From IMG/VR virus record IMGVR_UViG_3300040811_001275, positions 1 to 42,550 of that record: DNA of 42,550 nucleotides. One strand, given 5' to 3'. Positions 39,278-42,550 of this stretch are shown here, piece after piece. Positions within the stretch are counted from its first letter, which is position 1. Every line of letters starts with the position of its first letter. Both the position numbers and the translations under genes were made by a program. The notes under the pieces were generated by a model, which had not been told where the DNA came from, searched no databases, and saw nothing but the letters and a program-made list of their open reading frames with translations. This DNA is from a virus.

Positions 39278-40747
39278 TTACATTTCAACAATCAGTTTGA
39301 TATCTTCAATCTGATCAGCGGCACGTGTTACTGCACCTCTGTTTTCAATGTACATAATCTTCCCTGTAAATCTTTCTACTTCAGGGTGAGTTGTACTCAC
39401 GGCACTTCCACCAGTTGTTGCAACCTGTACACCGTCAACATAGATAGTGTCACTATTTGCGAAGTCAACATATTGACCACCTGAGTTTGCAACTGGAATG
39501 TGTGATACAACGTTAGTTGATGCATCAACTGATACTACTCTTGATACTGCAACACTTGAACCGTTTGAGTTTGCATTCATGATGATATCATCAACACTAA
39601 TGTTACCCACTGATGATACAGTGATTTGATTGTATGCAGTAAGTGAATCACTTGTTGATACAGTTGTTGTACCTTTAGCAAATGGGTCTTGAATTAAACC
39701 AATTCTTCTAAAATCGTTATCTGTTGGGAAGTCACCTGAACCTTCGTTGAACTCAAGTCTTGAGTTAACGATAATATAGTTACCACCAAGTTCTTCAACT
39801 GGATTAGCACCATGTCCATAAATGGGTGAAATAATTACTTTTGCAGTTGCGTTTGCACCTGAACCAATACCTATGATTCCATTGATATCAATTGATGCAC
39901 GTTTGTAACCTGAACCTGCAGTTGTTACAGTGATATGAGTTACAACATTACCTGAAACGTGAACTGTACATTCACCGTTTTGACCGTCTCCTAGGATTGC
40001 AACACCAGTGTAGTCGTTATCGTTATAACCTGACCCATTGTTTGTTACTTCAATGTGATGGACAGCACCATCAACTGCTTGGTTCTCAACATCCCATAGA
40101 GATGAACCATCATCGGTGGCAGCAGTACCGATTCCTGTTTCACCATCTACTTCAGTTTGAGCACCTAATGTCTTAACTGGAATAAAATCGTTTGTTACGA
40201 ATTTGATTGTATCGGATGCACCGATTGTGTACATATACTTCCATAGGTAACCTCTACCTCCAGCTGCACCTGTATCAGATGTTTCAACTAATGCAGTAGG
40301 ACTTGTACCTGTTGGTTTGACTGTTGATGCAACTACAGCACCACTTGAATCTCTACCAGTTCTAATACACTTGTAGACGTGATACTCATCTGTAATTATA
40401 TAAAATCTTGAGTCGTATAAGTTAGTTGCACCTGATGCTACTGCAGGATTTGAAGTTGAAATATCATGTTGGTATTCATCATATGATGTTGAACCTGTTG
40501 AATCGTAGTTTCTTCTTACCAAACCATGTGTCACGTCAGAAGGTGCAACCTTCTTAAGTGCAATCATGTCTGCAAATGCATCTATCTCTTCACCAACTGC
40601 ATTAGCAGGTGAAGGGGGTGAATTTTCATCAGTCCAATCGAATGAACGTCCTATAAAAATATACGTTGATGAAGCTGATTCATCAAAGTCTTCTTTGAAT
40701 TGTCTCGCATTATGAGTACGAAACTTTTCGGTTATAATTGCTGCCAT
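39278..40747 (-). CDS. 8: gp8 baseplate wedge protein
   Basis: The 489-residue product matches T4 gp8 (334 residues) at both ends. ITEKFRTHNARQFKEDF and YIFIGRSFDWTDENSPP correspond to the T4 VTSKFRTEKMLNF and ITFGRSEPW; the C-terminus GKIMYIENRGAVTRAADQIE corresponds to T4 EMIYMENRPPIIMAMDQTEE. The extra length comes from two beta-rich insertions (about residues 225-310 and 365-450), the first with the motif VTNNGSGY and VTTAGSGYK. gp8 is a wedge component that joins gp7, gp10 and gp6. AGGAG lies in the loop of a small hairpin before the ATG, and two late boxes precede it. Confidence 0.9.
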   Translation of the reverse strand: MAAIITEKFRTHNARQFKEDFDESASSTYIFIGRSFDWTDENSPPSPANAVGEEIDAFADMIALKKVAPSDVTHGLVRRNYDSTGSTSYDEYQHDISTSNPAVASGATNLYDSRFYIITDEYHVYKCIRTGRDSSGAVVASTVKPTGTSPTALVETSDTGAAGGRGYLWKYMYTIGASDTIKFVTNDFIPVKTLGAQTEVDGETGIGTAATDDGSSLWDVENQAVDGAVHHIEVTNNGSGYNDNDYTGVAILGDGQNGECTVHVSGNVVTHITVTTAGSGYKRASIDINGIIGIGSGANATAKVIISPIYGHGANPVEELGGNYIIVNSRLEFNEGSGDFPTDNDFRRIGLIQDPFAKGTTTVSTSDSLTAYNQITVSSVGNISVDDIIMNANSNGSSVAVSRVVSVDASTNVVSHIPVANSGGQYVDFANSDTIYVDGVQVATTGGSAVSTTHPEVERFTGKIMYIENRGAVTRAADQIEDIKLIVEM

Positions 40748-40750
40748 TTC

Positions 40751-40764
40751 TATCTCCTAAGATA
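40751..40764 (-). promoter_or_regulatory. hairpin presenting the gp8 Shine-Dalgarno
   Basis: TATCT, loop TAGG, AGATA form a 5-bp stem with the AGG of the Shine-Dalgarno at the loop and stem edge, four bases before the gp8 ATG. Confidence 0.35.
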
Positions 40765-40782
40765 TTTATCTAACTATTTATA
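40763..40782 (-). promoter_or_regulatory. tandem late promoter boxes for gp8
   Basis: TATAAATA (40775-40782) and GATAAATA (40763-40770) lie 12 bases apart in the 38-base gap before gp8. The first is a perfect consensus and predicts +1 near 40769. Confidence 0.65.
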
Positions 40783-40785
40783 TAC

Positions 40786-42550
40786 TTATGCAGACTTTAC
40801 ATAAGTACTAAATGCAATATTTGTTCTTTTTCTCTCATGAAGAGGGTAATCAGGTATTACAGTATCAGGATAGTAGTAACTAAAGTCTGATATTCGGATA
40901 CCTTCTGATTTGGATTCTTCTTTTAGGAATGCACCTGTTCCATCTTCTAGTATAAAATCATCAGAGTCAGTCTCATCTTTTAAGTAATAAGCGATGTTAT
41001 ATGTCCTCTGACCTTGAATAGTATTTAGTGTACGGAATGTATGTCCCAGTGGAACAAACGTACTGATATTATTCTCTGAAGACTGTTCATGTACAAGTAC
41101 ACTGCCGTCTTCCATAATTATTCTATGATAATCTTCTGTATATATTTCATTATCAAATAAGTCAATTGACCTTTCTGAAACGAAGTACTCAAACTCTACT
41201 GGTTCTGTTGCAGATTCTAGTGTTGCAATGTCGCCATCTTCCAGTAATATTCTGTCACCGTTACAATCTTTAACTATAGCATGTTCGTTTGGTTCAAATC
41301 GTAAATAGTGAACATGTTCTTCCATCTCAATTCTACCACCATCCTCTAAGACTAGTATCTCATCTTCTTGTGTGAAGACTGAGAAAATCTTACCTTGGTC
41401 TGAAGGTCTTCTTTCAGGAACCAAAGCAAAAGAGTTGATAGGTGTCAAGTATTCATCATTATCGTCTGCACGACACAAGTTCAAGACTGTCATTGCATCG
41501 TCAAGTCTTGGTGAATACTGTGTTGGTGTATGTGCAAATGAGTTTATAACAGTAACATTAAAGTGTCTGTTCTTATGAGAAGTGTCGTAGAATTCTGATG
41601 CTTCACCTTGTGATGGCAAGTCGACACCTGCAGGGTTGGTAATACTGTCAACACCAAGCACAGTTCCAGTTGTTACATTACCATTTACATCTGTAACTGC
41701 AGCCGTTGTAGTCAACGGATATGATACTGAAGTATCTACTGCAGGAGTGTTGTCTTCGAGTCCTGCATTTAACAATACAACTAATGGGTCAGGTGAAGTA
41801 TCTTCCATACGGAAGTAGTTGGTATCACCTAATCTCCAACCTGTTGTTTGTTCTTCTAATAATGGTTTACCACCATCTTCAAATACGATATCTCCGTGTG
41901 GGAAGAAGTCATGTAGCTCAATCTCTCTTGATGAATTGTAGAATGCATCAGGGATATTTGTTGTGTCTCTATCTAATAATAGATAATCTAATCTTTCATC
42001 AGGGATGTCTTCGATGTGGTCTGTATCATTAATGAGGATTCTACTTCCATCCTCATAAAGCAGTTGTCCCTCACCTGTGTCACCGTGAATGATGATAGTA
42101 GGACGGAATATAACTTCAACGTTTAATGAGTTATCTACATCGTCTCTTGTTTCAATGTTAACATTCTGCAATGAATCGTCTGCAGAAATGATACCTGCAG
42201 TTTCATCTGAAACCACAACGTTTTTAATTGCAACTTCACCAAAGAATATGTGACCTGCAGGGTGAAGTAAATCTTTAACAGCACTTCTCCACTTGTTAAT
42301 TGATTCACCAATCTTGACAACATATGAGTGTGTCTGATAGAATAAACCATCGTGGATGTTTGCTGCTGATGCATCAAGTGTACTCTTATCTCCTAAGAGT
42401 TGTTCTTCAATAAGACCTTCACCACCGAAGTTACCTCTACCATCAAATCTATTATTTTTTAATACAACGAATGAATCTGTAAGATTGAAGTTAACAGTTT
42501 CTTCGTCTAAGAAGTCACCATTTAAATCAGTGTATACAAGGATATGTCTG
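40786..42550 (-). CDS. virion structural protein with EDG repeats, partial (gp7 position)
   Basis: The frame is open to the high-coordinate edge, so the 5' end is missing; 587 codons are visible, and a GTG at 42216 is internal. Near the visible N-terminus are DGRGNFGGEGLIEEQLLGDK and HAGH-like LLHPAGHIFFGEVAIKN. The rest contains at least six copies of an EDG motif with hydrophobic flanks: LLYEDGSRILIND, IVFEDGGKPLLEE, ILVLEDGGRIEMEE, RILLEDGDIATLE, RIIMEDGSVLVHE and FILEDGTGAFLKE. T4 puts gene 7 just before gene 8, so a wedge protein is possible, but I see no clear gp7 likeness. Confidence 0.75.
   Translation of the reverse strand, partial: RHILVYTDLNGDFLDEETVNFNLTDSFVVLKNNRFDGRGNFGGEGLIEEQLLGDKSTLDASAANIHDGLFYQTHSYVVKIGESINKWRSAVKDLLHPAGHIFFGEVAIKNVVVSDETAGIISADDSLQNVNIETRDDVDNSLNVEVIFRPTIIIHGDTGEGQLLYEDGSRILINDTDHIEDIPDERLDYLLLDRDTTNIPDAFYNSSREIELHDFFPHGDIVFEDGGKPLLEEQTTGWRLGDTNYFRMEDTSPDPLVVLLNAGLEDNTPAVDTSVSYPLTTTAAVTDVNGNVTTGTVLGVDSITNPAGVDLPSQGEASEFYDTSHKNRHFNVTVINSFAHTPTQYSPRLDDAMTVLNLCRADDNDEYLTPINSFALVPERRPSDQGKIFSVFTQEDEILVLEDGGRIEMEEHVHYLRFEPNEHAIVKDCNGDRILLEDGDIATLESATEPVEFEYFVSERSIDLFDNEIYTEDYHRIIMEDGSVLVHEQSSENNISTFVPLGHTFRTLNTIQGQRTYNIAYYLKDETDSDDFILEDGTGAFLKEESKSEGIRISDFSYYYPDTVIPDYPLHERKRTNIAFSTYVKSA

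Noticed and set aside
1-42550. tRNA genes, integrase or attachment sites
   Set aside because: No cloverleaf, recombinase signature or att-like direct repeat was found by eye; a tRNAscan run would settle the first point.

Overview
The window is a piece of a T4-like myovirus genome, with every supported gene on the minus strand, so transcription runs from the high coordinates to the low ones. Gene order and protein signatures match marine T4-like phages of the type that infect picocyanobacteria or SAR11-like bacteria: a T4 head-neck-tail core, AT-rich sequence, several 2-oxoglutarate/Fe(II) oxygenases, and large modular fibre genes. The host cannot be fixed from this sequence alone. No tRNA, integrase, insertion sequence or CRISPR array is visible. 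No gap without a gene exceeds about 150 bases.

Read in the direction of transcription, the window opens (42550 to 32312) with baseplate and large virion proteins: a partial protein with repeated EDG motifs in the usual gp7 position, gp8, a 2234-residue DUF4815-type structural protein, and a small coiled-coil protein. From 32319 to 20324 lies a fibre and adhesin region. It holds modular tail-fibre-like proteins, an Ig-like virion protein, an amidinotransferase with a complete active site, and four paralogous Pro/Tyr/Gln-rich repeat proteins. The repeat proteins sit as two tandem pairs at either end of the fibre cassette.

From 20284 to 15837 is a tight operon of non-structural enzymes: a glycosyltransferase fused to a possible ParB-like domain, two uncharacterised proteins and two 2OG-Fe(II) oxygenases. 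I suggest this operon may modify fibre or repeat proteins. Then comes the conserved core: gp13, gp14, gp15, gp16, gp17, gp18, gp19, gp20, gp67, gp68, gp21, gp22 and gp23, followed by small genes, a gp3-like tail terminator, uvsY, another 2OG oxygenase and the start of uvsW.

Regulation looks late-type. TATAAATA, CATAAATA or CTAAATA boxes precede many units. Two leader designs recur. In one, the box ends exactly five bases before the ATG and there is no Shine-Dalgarno, which predicts leaderless mRNAs (four genes, including the portal gene). In the other, a hairpin begins at or beside the predicted +1 (gp18 and three small genes after gp23). The most novel material is the set of repeat proteins, in which every interval between successive prolines that I checked is an even number of residues (2, 4, 6, 8 or 10), and the possible modification operon beside them.
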